A DNA stretch of 64,000 bases from CBDHCC01 sp965261015 (GTDB lineage: Bacteria > Pseudomonadota > Alphaproteobacteria > Sphingomonadales > Sphingomonadaceae), in contig CBDHCC010000001.1 of the NCBI GenBank assembly GCA_965261015.1, positions 992,001-1,056,000 of the forward strand. Reading direction: 5' to 3'. The position numbers and the translations under genes were made by a program. Shown in pieces: positions 25,859 to 34,823 of the stretch (position 1 is the first letter of the stretch; the number at the start of each line of letters is the position of its first letter). A model generated the notes under the pieces. The model saw nothing but the letters and a program-made list of their open reading frames with translations. It was not told the DNA's origin and searched no databases.

Positions 25859-26041
25859 ATGGGTGAATTTACCGACAAAGCGAAAGCGGCCGGCAACAAG
25901 GCGGCGGGTGCCGCGAAGGACGCCTTTGGCGACGCGACCGACAACGAGTCCCTGCAGGCCGAAGGCAAGGCTCAAAAGGCCAAGGGGTCCGCTCAGGACG
26001 TCAAGGGTTCGGTGAAGGGCGCGATGGGCGACGATATCTGA
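25859..26041 (+). CDS. CsbD family stress-response protein
   Basis: A 60-residue, Ala/Lys/Gly-rich hydrophilic protein. GEFTDKAKAAGNKAAGAAKDAFGDATDN and EGKAQKAKGSAQDVKGSVKGA are the CsbD-like repeats. CsbD proteins are general stress-induced small proteins, sigma-B dependent in Bacillus and often EcfG-regulated in alphaproteobacteria; their molecular role is unknown. The ATG is preceded by GAGGGAGATTGAAC, a good ribosome binding site. The gene is immediately followed by a strong intrinsic terminator, so it is probably an abundant monocistronic message. Confidence 0.88.
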   Translation: MGEFTDKAKAAGNKAAGAAKDAFGDATDNESLQAEGKAQKAKGSAQDVKGSVKGAMGDDI

Positions 26042-26065
26042 ACACCGACCTTGTGACCCAGGACG

Positions 26066-26104
26066 GGGCCGCTTCCTTCGAGGAAGCGGCCCTTTTCTTT
26101 TCCG
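26066..26104 (+). terminator. Strong intrinsic terminator after csbD
   Basis: An 11-12 bp perfect GC-rich stem, GGGCCGCTTCC(T) with a TCG loop and (A)GGAAGCGGCCC, followed by TTTTCTTTT. It lies 24 bp after the csbD stop and 5 bp before the end of the convergent ThDP-enzyme gene, for which it could also act, since the reverse strand would read the same stem. Confidence 0.9.
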
Positions 26105-26108
26105 CCGC

Positions 26109-27764
26109 TCATCGATCCCGATCGCGCAACGCTTCCACTGTCAGACCGCCGGCGGCCAACTGGTTCATGTCAATCTTCAGATGCACCAGGCTGAGGCCAC
26201 GGTGGGCCAGCGCGCGATCAAGGGCGGGGCCGAATTCGTCGGTCCTCTCCACCGTCCAGGCCGCGGCGCCGTAGGCCGCGCCGAGCGCGGCGAAATCCGG
26301 GTTGGTCAGGCCGGTGCCGGATACGCGGCCGGGGTGGTCGCGCTCCTGATGCATGCGGATGGTGCCAAAGCCGCCATTGTCGATCACGATCACGATCAGC
26401 TTGACCCCCAGCCGGGCGGCGGTCGCCATTTCCTGTCCGTTCATCAGGGCGTCGCCATCGCCGGCGAGCGCCACGACCGTCCGGTCGGGCAACCGGCGCG
26501 CGGCCGCGACGCCGGCGGGAATGCCATAGCCCATGGCACCCGCGGTTGGGGCCAATTGGGTGCCCGGCCCGGCATAGCGCCAGTATCGATGCCACCAGCC
26601 AGAGAAGTTGCCCGCCCCGTTGCAGATCACCGTGTCCGCCGGTGCCCGCTCCCGCATCGTCTCCAGGCACGAGGCGAGGTCCAGGTCGAAGCCGCCGTCG
26701 CTCGGCGTGGACCAGGCCTGCCACTCCGCATGGGCCGCCGCGCCGGCGTCGAAGGACAACGTGTCGGATTCCCACAGGTCGGCCTGCTCGGCGAACTCAC
26801 CCACTTCCGCGCAGATCGGCAGGTCGCAGCGATAGACCCGGTTCAGTTCGCACGGGTCGGGGTGGACGTGCACTAGCCGCTGATCCGGGTGATCCGGCGT
26901 GATCAGCGTGTATCCGTCCGTGGTCGCCTCTCCCAACCGCGCACCGATCGCCAGGATCAGGTCGGATTGGCGCACCCGCTCCACCAGCTTCGGATTGGGA
27001 CCATAGCCCAGATTGCCCGCATAGACGGACGAGTCGTTGCGGATCGCATCCTGGCGGCGAAAGGCGGTGGCGACGGGCAGACCGAGCCGCTCGGCCCAGC
27101 GTTGCAGATGGTGCGCGGTCTTGGGGGTCCAGCCCGCGCCGCCGGCGATCACGATCGGATCGGTCGCCTCCGCCAGCAGCGTATCCAGGATCGTCATCGC
27201 GTCGGCGCAGGCGGGCTGGACCGGCGCTTCCACGCGCGGGCGGTCCACCGCCTCCACCGCGTCCGCCAGCATGTCCTCGGGGAGCGCGAGCACGACGGGG
27301 CCGGGCCGACCGCTCATCGCCGTGGCGTAGGCGCGGGCGACATATTCCGGGATGCGTTCGGCCGTATCGATCCGCGCCGACCATTTCGCCAGGGGCGCGA
27401 ACATCGCCGGCAGGTCGACCTCCTGAAAGCCCTCGCGATCGCGCATGTCGCGCGCGACGTCGCCGACGAACAGGATCAGCGGGACGGAATCCTGCTGGGC
27501 GACGTGGACCCCGATCGACGCGTTGGTGGCACCGGGTCCGCGCGTGACGAACGCGACCCCCGGCCATCCGGTCAGGCGGGCGTCCGCGTCCGCCATGAAG
27601 ACCGCTCCACCTTCCTGCCGACAGGTGACGAGATCGATGGCCGGCACATCGGCCAGCGCGTCTAGGACCGCCAGGAAGCTTTCGCCCGGGACCTGGAAGA
27701 TGCGGTCGCACCCCTGCGCCAATAGCTGGTCGACGAGGATGCGGCCTCCGGTGCGGACGGGCAT
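26109..27764 (-). CDS. Thiamine diphosphate-dependent enzyme, acetolactate synthase large-subunit-like
   Basis: A 551-residue ThDP enzyme with the three-domain layout. The N-terminal Pyr domain has FQVPGESFLAVLDAL and the catalytic Glu in CRQEGGAVFMA. The central nucleotide-fold domain follows (about 190-330). The C-terminal PP domain has the metal motif AGDGDALMNGQEMATAARLGVK and IDNGGFGTIRMHQ. No IlvN-type regulatory gene is adjacent, so this is not clearly the biosynthetic AHAS; it may act in a catabolic or uncharacterised decarboxylation. The ATG at 27764 (MPVRTGGR) was chosen. The SMP-30 gene is divergent. Confidence 0.85.
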   Translation of the reverse strand: MPVRTGGRILVDQLLAQGCDRIFQVPGESFLAVLDALADVPAIDLVTCRQEGGAVFMADADARLTGWPGVAFVTRGPGATNASIGVHVAQQDSVPLILFVGDVARDMRDREGFQEVDLPAMFAPLAKWSARIDTAERIPEYVARAYATAMSGRPGPVVLALPEDMLADAVEAVDRPRVEAPVQPACADAMTILDTLLAEATDPIVIAGGAGWTPKTAHHLQRWAERLGLPVATAFRRQDAIRNDSSVYAGNLGYGPNPKLVERVRQSDLILAIGARLGEATTDGYTLITPDHPDQRLVHVHPDPCELNRVYRCDLPICAEVGEFAEQADLWESDTLSFDAGAAAHAEWQAWSTPSDGGFDLDLASCLETMRERAPADTVICNGAGNFSGWWHRYWRYAGPGTQLAPTAGAMGYGIPAGVAAARRLPDRTVVALAGDGDALMNGQEMATAARLGVKLIVIVIDNGGFGTIRMHQERDHPGRVSGTGLTNPDFAALGAAYGAAAWTVERTDEFGPALDRALAHRGLSLVHLKIDMNQLAAGGLTVEALRDRDR

Positions 27765-27866
27765 GACACGATTTCTCCAATGCTGTTCGCTTGGGGAACG
27801 CGGCGGAGGTGCGACTGGCTCCACACCGGCCGGCGCGGTAGGATCGCGCGGAAGGAGACCTGCACC

Positions 27867-28784
27867 ATGCGCGTCCTGGCCGAAAATCTGCGCTTTCCCG
27901 AAGGGCCGTTGGCGATGCCCGACGGGTCGGTCCTGTTCGTGGAGATCGAGGCGGGGCGGATCAGCCGGGTCGACGCGGATGGCGCGCTATCGGTCGTGGC
28001 CCGGCCCGGCGGTGGCCCCAACGGGCTGGCGATCGGCCCGGACGGGCACCTCTATTGCTGCAACAACGGCGGCTTCCGCTATGTCGAGCAGGACGGACTG
28101 CTGATCCCGCACGGCCAGCCCGACGATTACAGCGGAGGCCGGATCGAGCGGATCGACCTGGCGACCGGGCGGGTGGACGTGCTCTACCGCGACGGGGACT
28201 TCGGCTGCGTGCTGCGCGGCCCCAACGACCTGGTGTTCGATCGACATGGCGGCTTCTGGTTCACCGACCACGGCAAGACCCGGCGGCGCGAGCGCGACGT
28301 GACCGGCGTCTTTTACGCGCGCGCCGACGGGTCCGCGATGCGCGAGGTCGTGTTCCCGCTGGAGAACCCGAACGGCATCGGCCTGTCGCCGGACGGGCGC
28401 ACGCTCTACGCCGCGGAGACCTACACCTGCCGCCTGATGGCGTTCGACGTGACCGGACCCGGAGAGGTGGCCCCGTCCGCCGGTCCGGGCGGACCGGGGC
28501 GGCCGCTGTTCCGGCCCGCCGGCTACAAGTTCTTCGACTCGCTGGGCGTGGAGGAGTGCGGCAACATCTGCGTCGCGACGATCGGGGAGGCGGGGATCTC
28601 CGTCGTGTCGCCCGACGGCGCGCTGGTGGAGTTCGTGGCCATGCCCGATCCGTTCACGACGAACATCTGCTGGGGCGGGGCGGACCGTCAGACCGCCTAT
28701 GTCACCCTGTCGGCGACCGGCAAGCTTGTGGCGATGGACTGGCCGCGGCCGGGGCTGGCGCTGGCCCATGAGCGCGCGGCTTGA
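27867..28784 (+). CDS. SMP-30/gluconolactonase family protein
   Basis: A 305-residue six-bladed beta-propeller. LRFPEGPLAMPDGSVLFVEIE opens the first blade with the metal-ligand Glu, then GGGPNGLAIGPDGHLYCCNNGG, a GPNDLVFDRHGGFWFTDHGK segment and PNGIGLSPDGRTLYAAET, the typical lactonase/regucalcin motifs. The likely activity is hydrolysis of a sugar lactone; the substrate is unknown. The ATG at 27867 has AAGGAGACCTGCACC before it. It is divergent from the ThDP enzyme and upstream of scoA. Confidence 0.85.
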   Translation: MRVLAENLRFPEGPLAMPDGSVLFVEIEAGRISRVDADGALSVVARPGGGPNGLAIGPDGHLYCCNNGGFRYVEQDGLLIPHGQPDDYSGGRIERIDLATGRVDVLYRDGDFGCVLRGPNDLVFDRHGGFWFTDHGKTRRRERDVTGVFYARADGSAMREVVFPLENPNGIGLSPDGRTLYAAETYTCRLMAFDVTGPGEVAPSAGPGGPGRPLFRPAGYKFFDSLGVEECGNICVATIGEAGISVVSPDGALVEFVAMPDPFTTNICWGGADRQTAYVTLSATGKLVAMDWPRPGLALAHERAA

Positions 28785-28818
28785 CCGGTCTGGCGCACAG
28801 CCCTTACGCCCATTCGCG

Positions 28819-29520
28819 ATGAAGAAGATTTTTCCCGACGCCGCCGCCGCGCTCGACGGCCTGCTGCGCGACGACATGACGATCTGCGCCGGGGGCTTCG
28901 GCCTCTGCGGCATCCCCGAACGGCTGATCGACGCCATTCAGGCGTCCGGCGCGACCGGCCTGACCGTCGCGTCGAACAACGCCGGCGTGGACGGGGAGGG
29001 GCTGGGCAAGCTGCTCCGCACGCGCCAGATCGCCAAGATGATCTCGTCCTATGTGGGCGAGAACAAGGAGTTCGAGCGGCAGTATCTGGCGGGCGAGCTG
29101 GCGGTGGAGTTCTGTCCGCAGGGCACGCTGGCCGAACGCTGCCGCGCAGGCGGCGCCGGCATCGCCGGCTTCTACACCAAGACCGGGGTGGGCACCGTGG
29201 TGGCCGAGGGCAAGGAGGTGAAGAGCTTCGATGGCGAAGACCACATCCTGGAGCTCGGCATCCGCGCGGACCTGTCGATCGTGAAGGGCTGGCGCGCGGA
29301 CGAGGCCGGCAACCTGGTGTTCCGCAAGACCGCGCGGAACTTCAACGCGCCGATGGCGACCGCCGGACGGGTGTGCGTGGCGGAAGTGGAGGAGATCGTG
29401 CCGGTGGGCGCGCTCGACCCGGACCATATCCACCTGCCCGGCGTGTTCGTGAACCGCCTGATCCTGGGCGCGCCCTACGACAAGAAGATCGAGTTCCGCA
29501 CGGTGCGCGAGGCCGCCTGA
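28819..29520 (+). CDS. scoA: 3-oxoacid CoA-transferase subunit A
   Basis: A 233-residue alpha subunit of succinyl-CoA:3-ketoacid CoA transferase. It has MTICAGGFGLCGIPERLIDAI at the N-terminus, VASNNAGVDGEGLGKLL, and the GRADLSIVKG-like IRADLSIVKGWRADEAGNLVF block. With ScoB it activates acetoacetate using succinyl-CoA. The partner subunit is not adjacent: four genes, one of them antisense, separate it from scoB about 4.3 kb downstream. The ATG at 28819 was chosen for the canonical MKKIFPDA start. Confidence 0.93.
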   Translation: MKKIFPDAAAALDGLLRDDMTICAGGFGLCGIPERLIDAIQASGATGLTVASNNAGVDGEGLGKLLRTRQIAKMISSYVGENKEFERQYLAGELAVEFCPQGTLAERCRAGGAGIAGFYTKTGVGTVVAEGKEVKSFDGEDHILELGIRADLSIVKGWRADEAGNLVFRKTARNFNAPMATAGRVCVAEVEEIVPVGALDPDHIHLPGVFVNRLILGAPYDKKIEFRTVREAA

Positions 29521-29533
29521 GGCGCGCCGCCGG

Positions 29534-30847
29534 CTAGGCGCCCGCAGGCCAGAAATGGCGCAGAGACACCAGGCGCTCGCCCGCGACCGGGCCCGCCACG
29601 GCCGCGATCCCTGTGCGCCGCCTGAGCGCCACGAACAGCCACAGGTTCCAGACGAGATAGCTGATCGCGTAGGCCGCAGCCGCGCCGATCGCGCCGAAGC
29701 GCGGGACCAGCGCCACGCACAAGATCAGGTTCAACGCCGCGCCCACAACGTGCACGCCGGCGGTGAACCGCTCCTGCCCCGCACTGATGCCCAAAACCGT
29801 GTTCGCCGCGAACATAGAATTGGCAAGATTGCCCAACGCCAGCGCGATCAGCACGGCAAAACCACTGACATAGTCGGACCCGAACGCCACGCCGATCAGG
29901 CGCGGGCCGATGGCGGCGAAGACCAGGAACAGGGGCAGGGCGACCAACACCGACAGATTGCACAACGCCTTGGTCGCGGCGCGCAAGGCCACCACGTCGC
30001 CGCGATTGTGCGCGTCCGACAGCCGCCAGGAGAGCAGCGCGCCGGCGACACCCTGACCAAAGACGATCAGGGCCGCGAACTGCTGCATCAGGCGGAAGGT
30101 CGCGGCCCCGGCCTGCAGATCGAACTGGCCCAGCACGATGACGCCGATCGTGGTGTTGATCGCCATGGACCAGCCGATCAGCGCGTTGCTGGTCAGCGAA
30201 GAGGCGACCGTGCGGACCCGGAACGCCTGCCGGGCGATCCCGCCCGCGATCCGCGCGACGGACCGCAGCTCCAGCGCGGCCGCGCAGAGCGCCGCCAGCA
30301 GCGCGGAGGCGAGAGTGATGGTCATGATCGTGTCCGCCGTATGCGGCCAGGCGAACACGCCGAAGAACAGGTTGGCGAGCACCGCCAGCTGGACGACCGG
30401 CCGCACCACATTTTCGGCGACCTGCCCGCGGATCGGACGACCCAGTCCCCGCGTGACCGCCTGGCTGATCGAGGTGACGGACAGCGCGACGATCACGAAA
30501 CAGGCGATTTCATAGGTGCGGCGTTCGTCCAGCGGCGCGCCGGTCGCGGAATAGATCCACAGCGCGACCGCGGCCACCACCGAGGTGGCGAGCGTGACGA
30601 GGTGGATGGTGCTGATCGCGCCCCGCATGGCCCCCAGAGCCCCGCGCGCTCGCAGAGCGGAGACTTCCTTCACCGCGAAGTTGCCCAAACCCGACTGGCT
30701 GACGCTCAGGGCCACGTTGGTCCAGGCCAGCGCCTCGAAATAGGAACCGAGTTCGCCGGGCACCAGCAGGCGCGCCAGCAGGACGGATACCAGAAAGCCA
30801 GCCAGCGTGAACGCGATGCGGATCAGGAAACCGGCGGCGACAATCAT
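29534..30847 (-). CDS. Oligosaccharide flippase family protein (Wzx/MOP superfamily)
   Basis: A 437-residue polytopic membrane protein with about 12 hydrophobic segments. LLARLLVPGELGSYFEALAW near the N-terminus is the typical motif after helix 1 of polysaccharide-biosynthesis flippases. A cytoplasmic ends-rich Arg tail follows the last helix. Members move undecaprenyl-linked glycans across the inner membrane. It is inserted antisense between scoA and scoB, divergent from an acyltransferase and an FkbM methyltransferase that may act on the same surface glycan. Confidence 0.85.
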   Translation of the reverse strand: MIVAAGFLIRIAFTLAGFLVSVLLARLLVPGELGSYFEALAWTNVALSVSQSGLGNFAVKEVSALRARGALGAMRGAISTIHLVTLATSVVAAVALWIYSATGAPLDERRTYEIACFVIVALSVTSISQAVTRGLGRPIRGQVAENVVRPVVQLAVLANLFFGVFAWPHTADTIMTITLASALLAALCAAALELRSVARIAGGIARQAFRVRTVASSLTSNALIGWSMAINTTIGVIVLGQFDLQAGAATFRLMQQFAALIVFGQGVAGALLSWRLSDAHNRGDVVALRAATKALCNLSVLVALPLFLVFAAIGPRLIGVAFGSDYVSGFAVLIALALGNLANSMFAANTVLGISAGQERFTAGVHVVGAALNLILCVALVPRFGAIGAAAAYAISYLVWNLWLFVALRRRTGIAAVAGPVAGERLVSLRHFWPAGA

Positions 30848-30992
30848 TGCCCGCCGTTGCCAGAGAGGCGAAGCTTATGCCACCAGATCCATGATGATGT
30901 CGGGTCGAAGGTGATTGTCATGGGTCGTGCGTAGCAAGGCGTTGGAACGCGATCGGCCGTCCGAGCGCAATCGCGGAGATCCAGCCGGCAGA

Positions 30993-31973
30993 ATGGCGGG
31001 TTCGCCTCTCCTGTCGATCCAGTATCTGCGCGCCCTCGCGGCGCTGGCGGTCGTGGTGTATCACATCGAAACGCGCGCGATCCGGCTGGGCTATGCCGGA
31101 CCATGGCCGCACTGGTTGGCGGGAGGCGTGGACCTTTTCTTCGTGATCTCCGGCTTCATCATGGTGCTGACGACCGATGGGCGGGCGGATCGGCCGGTCG
31201 CGTTCTGGCGGCGGCGTGCGCGGCGGATCGTGCCGATCTACTGGGTGGCCTCGGCGCTCGCTCTGGCTTTCGTGGGCTGGACCGGCTGGCACACCGTCGC
31301 GTCCTTTCTGTTCACAGGAGCGGTCAGCCCCGTGTCCGGCAACGTCTGGCCCCTGCTGGTTCCCGGTTGGACGCTGAATTACGAGATGTTCTTCTATGCC
31401 CTGTTCGGCTTGGCCCTGCTGATCCCCGAGCGACTGCGGCTACAGGCGATCGCGGCGGCGCTGGGGCTGCTGGTCCTCGCAGGTCTCGCCGCCGCGCTGG
31501 GTCCGGTCGGCGAGTTCTACACCGCTCCCCTGCTCTTGGAGTTCGTGTTGGGCATGGTGCTGGCGCGCGTGGTGGAACGACTGCGCCCCTCCGTCTGGTT
31601 GGTCCCGGTCGGAGTCGGTATCATGGCGGCGATCGGCGCTCCCGACGAATGGCGGGTGGTCACCCTGGGCCTGCCCGCGGGGCTGATCGTCGCGGGCGCC
31701 GTATCGATGGAAGCGCGCGTCCGCCACTCGGCCGTTGCCAAGGCGCTGGGCGATGGTTCCTATTCCATCTACCTGTTCCACAACTTCGCGTTGACGGCCG
31801 TGTTCGTCGCGGCTCGCATCCTGGGCCTGCCATGGTGGGCGTATCTGCCAGCGGCGGTGTGCGCGGCCGCCATTGCCGGTTATGGAGCTTGGTGGCTGGT
31901 CGAACGGCCGCTTGGAGATTATTGGAAGCGCAGGGCCCAATCCCTCGCCCCAAGACGAGGAACGGCCGCATGA
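30993..31973 (+). CDS. Acyltransferase family 3 membrane protein
   Basis: A 326-residue polytopic membrane protein of the acyltransferase_3/OafA-NodX type. IQYLRALAALAVVVYHIE at the N-terminus contains the conserved Arg and the catalytic-type His, then GGVDLFFVISGFIM, RRIVPIYW and a C-terminal SYSIYLFH. Such proteins O-acylate exopolysaccharides or other surface glycans. The ATG at 30993 is used; a TTG-initiated extension at 30915 adds residues not expected for the family. It overlaps the FkbM methyltransferase gene by ATGA. Confidence 0.88.
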   Translation: MAGSPLLSIQYLRALAALAVVVYHIETRAIRLGYAGPWPHWLAGGVDLFFVISGFIMVLTTDGRADRPVAFWRRRARRIVPIYWVASALALAFVGWTGWHTVASFLFTGAVSPVSGNVWPLLVPGWTLNYEMFFYALFGLALLIPERLRLQAIAAALGLLVLAGLAAALGPVGEFYTAPLLLEFVLGMVLARVVERLRPSVWLVPVGVGIMAAIGAPDEWRVVTLGLPAGLIVAGAVSMEARVRHSAVAKALGDGSYSIYLFHNFALTAVFVAARILGLPWWAYLPAAVCAAAIAGYGAWWLVERPLGDYWKRRAQSLAPRRGTAA

Positions 31974-32845
31974 CCAGCCTGAAACGCCGCGCCTACGACG
32001 CCCTGCCGGGCAAGGCGCCCCTGTTCCGGGCGTTGCGGCCGCTGCCCCTGCCGGTCGGCGTGGCGCACCGGTTGCGCTTTCGCGGGCCTTTTCCGCTCGA
32101 TGTCGGCGGCGCGCGCCCGCTCCGGATGCAGAGCCGCGGCGGGATGATCGAGGCGAGCCTGTTCTGGCTGGGGTACGGCCGGGGGTGGGAGGCGACGTCC
32201 CTGCGGGTCTGGGCGCATCTGGCCCGGCGGTCGGCCGTCATCTTCGACGTGGGCGCGAACTCCGGCACCTACGCGCTCGCCGCCGCCGCCATCAACCCGG
32301 CCGCGCGCGTGCTCGCCTTCGAACCCCTGCCGGCCATGGCGGAACAGCTGCGCGGCGACGTGCGCGCCAACGGACTGGCCGTGGAGGTGGTCGAGGTCGC
32401 GGCCAGCGACACGGAGGGCACGGCGCGCTTTCACATGGCCGAAGACAACTCCATCGGCTCGCTTGAGGCGCTGGCGGAGGGGCGCGAGACGGCCGGGTTC
32501 GACGTGACCGTGGCCCGGCTGGAGGCGTACGGGACGCCCGACCTCCTGAAGATCGACGTGGAGGAGCACGAGGCGGCGGTTCTGCGCGGATTGGGCGCGG
32601 CGCTGGACCGCCGGCCCGCCCTGCTGATCGAGGTGCTGACGGAGGCTCTGGCGGCCGACATCACCGACGCGCTGGGCGACCGGGCTTTCCGCATCTTCCA
32701 CATCGACGAGGCCGGGGGCACCCTGCGGGAGGTCGCGGCGCTGTCGGCCGGGGAGGGGAAGAACCGCAACTACCTGCTGTGCGGCGACGACGTGGCGACC
32801 AGCCTCTCCGCGGCGCCCGACCTGCGGGTGGTCGCGCGGGGCTGA
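31970..32845 (+). CDS. FkbM family methyltransferase
   Basis: A 291-residue SAM-dependent methyltransferase. The SAM-binding loop is VIFDVGANSGTYALAAAAINP, followed by VLAFEPLPAMAEQL and the FkbM-characteristic DLLKIDVEEHEAAVLRG, in which the acidic motif helps bind substrate. FkbM enzymes O-methylate sugars or polyketides; beside an acyltransferase and a flippase a glycan substrate is likely. The start ATG overlaps the acyltransferase stop (ATGA). Confidence 0.88.
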   Translation: MTSLKRRAYDALPGKAPLFRALRPLPLPVGVAHRLRFRGPFPLDVGGARPLRMQSRGGMIEASLFWLGYGRGWEATSLRVWAHLARRSAVIFDVGANSGTYALAAAAINPAARVLAFEPLPAMAEQLRGDVRANGLAVEVVEVAASDTEGTARFHMAEDNSIGSLEALAEGRETAGFDVTVARLEAYGTPDLLKIDVEEHEAAVLRGLGAALDRRPALLIEVLTEALAADITDALGDRAFRIFHIDEAGGTLREVAALSAGEGKNRNYLLCGDDVATSLSAAPDLRVVARG

Positions 32846-32852
32846 GCGCGTG

Positions 32853-33770
32853 ATGGGGCGGGACAGGTCGGGCCTGGCCCGCGGTGCCGCGGGCCGGCGA
32901 TGGGCGGTCCTGGTGGCCTGCGCGCTGTCTGCGCCGCTGCTGACCGGATGCGTCGCCGCCGTGGTGCCGGTGCTGGCCGCCGCCGGCGCGCTGGGGAAGA
33001 GCTCGATCGACGGCGCTGGCGGCCCGGTGAGCGACGGCGCGCGGTCGGCGGTCGCGGCGGCCGGACCGTCGGACCCCGCCGATGCCGACGGACCCCGGGT
33101 GGCCGCCGTGTTGTCGAACGGCACGGTGGCGGCGGCCGGTGCGACGCCCATCGCGACGCCCACCACGCTGTCCAATTTGCCAGTCCCGTCCGCCGCCGAC
33201 CAGTCGCCGGTCGTCGACTCGCCCTATGCGCGCTTTGCCCGCTTCGCGCTGGCGCAGCAGGCGGAGCGGACGGCGGGTGGGACGGTGCGATCGGCGGTGC
33301 TGGTGCGCGGCGTGTCGCTGTCCGCCCCGCGCTTCACCCCGTGCCAGGATCGCCCGCTCGCCGTCGCGGTCGATCTGGACGCGTCGGGCGCGCCCCTGTC
33401 CGGGCCGCTCGATCCCGCGCGCTCGAGCGCCGAACTGGCGACGGCGCTGGCGTCCCTGCGATCGGCCGGCCTCGCGGTGCTGTGGCTGTCCGACCGGCCC
33501 CCGGCGCAGCGCGCGGAGGTGGAACGCGCGCTCGCCCGCGCGGGCTATTGGAGTGCTGACGACCGCCTGTTGCTGGACGCGGGCACGCGCAAGCAGGAAA
33601 GGCGCTGGGCCGCCGCCGACGACCGATGCGTCGTGGCGATCGCGGGCGATCGGCGGGGCGACATGGACGAACTCTACGACTATCTGCGAACACCAGAGGC
33701 CGCGCACCTGCTGGCCGGCAAGTGGGACGCCGGCTGGTTCCTGGCGCCGGCACCGTTCGCAACCGAATAG
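32853..33770 (+). CDS. Putative lipoprotein with HAD-like C-terminal domain
   Basis: A 305-residue protein. A signal peptide ends in a lipobox (APLLTGC, Cys about 32), followed by an Ala/Gly/Pro-rich linker to about 120. The C-terminal half resembles HAD/acid-phosphatase-like domains of the exported type: AVAVDLDASGAPLSG where a DxD nucleophile motif is expected, VLWLSDRPP (motif II-like Ser), TRKQERRW (Lys) and IAGDRRGDMDELYDYL (acidic motif). The first catalytic motif is not canonical, so activity is uncertain. ATG at 32853 follows a GTG at 32850. scoB starts 13 bp downstream, so the two are probably one transcript. Confidence 0.65.
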   Translation: MGRDRSGLARGAAGRRWAVLVACALSAPLLTGCVAAVVPVLAAAGALGKSSIDGAGGPVSDGARSAVAAAGPSDPADADGPRVAAVLSNGTVAAAGATPIATPTTLSNLPVPSAADQSPVVDSPYARFARFALAQQAERTAGGTVRSAVLVRGVSLSAPRFTPCQDRPLAVAVDLDASGAPLSGPLDPARSSAELATALASLRSAGLAVLWLSDRPPAQRAEVERALARAGYWSADDRLLLDAGTRKQERRWAAADDRCVVAIAGDRRGDMDELYDYLRTPEAAHLLAGKWDAGWFLAPAPFATE

Positions 33771-33783
33771 GAGACGCCCGACC

Positions 33784-34419
33784 ATGCCTTGGACCCGCGA
33801 TCAGATGGCCGCCCGCGCGGCGCTCGAACTGCGCGACGGCTACACCGTCAATCTGGGCATCGGCATCCCGACGCTCGTCGCCAATCACGTGCCGCCGGGT
33901 GTGGAGGTGACGCTGCAGTCGGAGAACGGGATGCTGGGCATCGGGCCGTTCCCGGTGGCGGGCGAGGAGGACGCGGACCTGATCAACGCCGGCAAGCAGA
34001 CGATCAGCGAGCTGCCGCAGTCCTCCTATTTCGATTCCGCCACGTCCTTCGCCATGATCCGGGGCGGGCACATCGACCTGACCGTGCTGGGCGCGATGGA
34101 GGTGAGCGAGGGCGGCGACATCGCCAACTGGATGATCCCGGGCAAGATGATCAAGGGCATGGGCGGGGCCATGGACCTGGTCGCGGGCGTGAAGCGCATC
34201 ATCGTGGTGATGGACCACGTGTCGAAGCACGGCGAGCCCAAGTTCATGCCGGAATGCACCCTGCCGCTGACGGGGAGGAACGTGGTCGACATGATCGTCA
34301 CCGACCTCGCCGTCTTCCGCCGCCCGGACCATGCGAGTGCGTTCCGGCTGGAGGAGCTTGCGCCGGGGGTGACGGCGGACGAGGTGCGGGGGAAGACGAC
34401 GGCGGAGTATGAGGCGTAG
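33784..34419 (+). CDS. scoB: 3-oxoacid CoA-transferase subunit B
   Basis: A 211-residue beta subunit of SCOT. It begins with WTRDQMAARAALELRDGYTVNLGIGIPTLVAN. The catalytic Glu, which carries the CoA thioester, is in LQSENGMLGIGPFP near residue 48-50. GGHIDLTVLGAMEVSEGGDIANWMIPGK and TDLAVFR are also characteristic. It forms a heterotetramer with ScoA. The ATG has AGGAGACGCCCGACC upstream. It is split from scoA by about 4.3 kb containing four genes. Confidence 0.95.
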   Translation: MPWTRDQMAARAALELRDGYTVNLGIGIPTLVANHVPPGVEVTLQSENGMLGIGPFPVAGEEDADLINAGKQTISELPQSSYFDSATSFAMIRGGHIDLTVLGAMEVSEGGDIANWMIPGKMIKGMGGAMDLVAGVKRIIVVMDHVSKHGEPKFMPECTLPLTGRNVVDMIVTDLAVFRRPDHASAFRLEELAPGVTADEVRGKTTAEYEA

Positions 34420-34460
34420 GGGAGTCTGATTTTGGTGGAGAGCGGCCAACATCCCTCCCG

Positions 34461-34823
34461 TTACGGGAGCATATACTCTTCGAGTTCGAGCGCTCGGCGT
34501 CGGTTCAAATCTAACTCGCAATAGGCGCCCTGAATGTAATGGATGCTGCCGGGGACCAGACTGTAGAATTCGCAATTGGCGTCACGATATTTGAGCCACG
34601 CCGATTGAGCACTTTGTAAGGCTGCACGCTGCGGGCCTTCAACATAATTAAAGGTTATCTTATAAGCGGCATCTATTCGTTTCTGCCAAGCATCGGCACG
34701 TTCTGAATAGCACGACGATAGAGCGACAGTGCCATCTTTGTCACTGCATCCCTCGGTAATGTCTTGAGGCAAGCCGCTAAGCGCAACCTGAAGGGCTATG
34801 ACGGCGAAAATAGTCATACTCAA
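34461..34823 (-). CDS. DUF1311/LprI-like exported protein
   Basis: A 120-residue protein with an N-terminal signal (MTIFAVIALQVALSG) and the LprI-like helical core: CYSERADAWQKRIDAAYK, ALQSAQSAWLKYRDANCEFYS and a final C.L.L..RR..LE. Cys pairs suggest disulfides. LprI of Mycobacterium is a lysozyme inhibitor; most DUF1311 members are uncharacterised. The gene and its flanks are clearly richer in A and T than the surrounding DNA and use codons such as TTA, ATA and AAA that are rare in the neighbours, which points to recent acquisition. Confidence 0.75.
   Translation of the reverse strand: MSMTIFAVIALQVALSGLPQDITEGCSDKDGTVALSSCYSERADAWQKRIDAAYKITFNYVEGPQRAALQSAQSAWLKYRDANCEFYSLVPGSIHYIQGAYCELDLNRRRALELEEYMLP

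Noticed and set aside
30915..30992. TTG-started 26-residue extension of the acyltransferase
   Set aside because: Polar, Arg-rich extension not expected before the first helix of this family; ATG at 30993 fits better.
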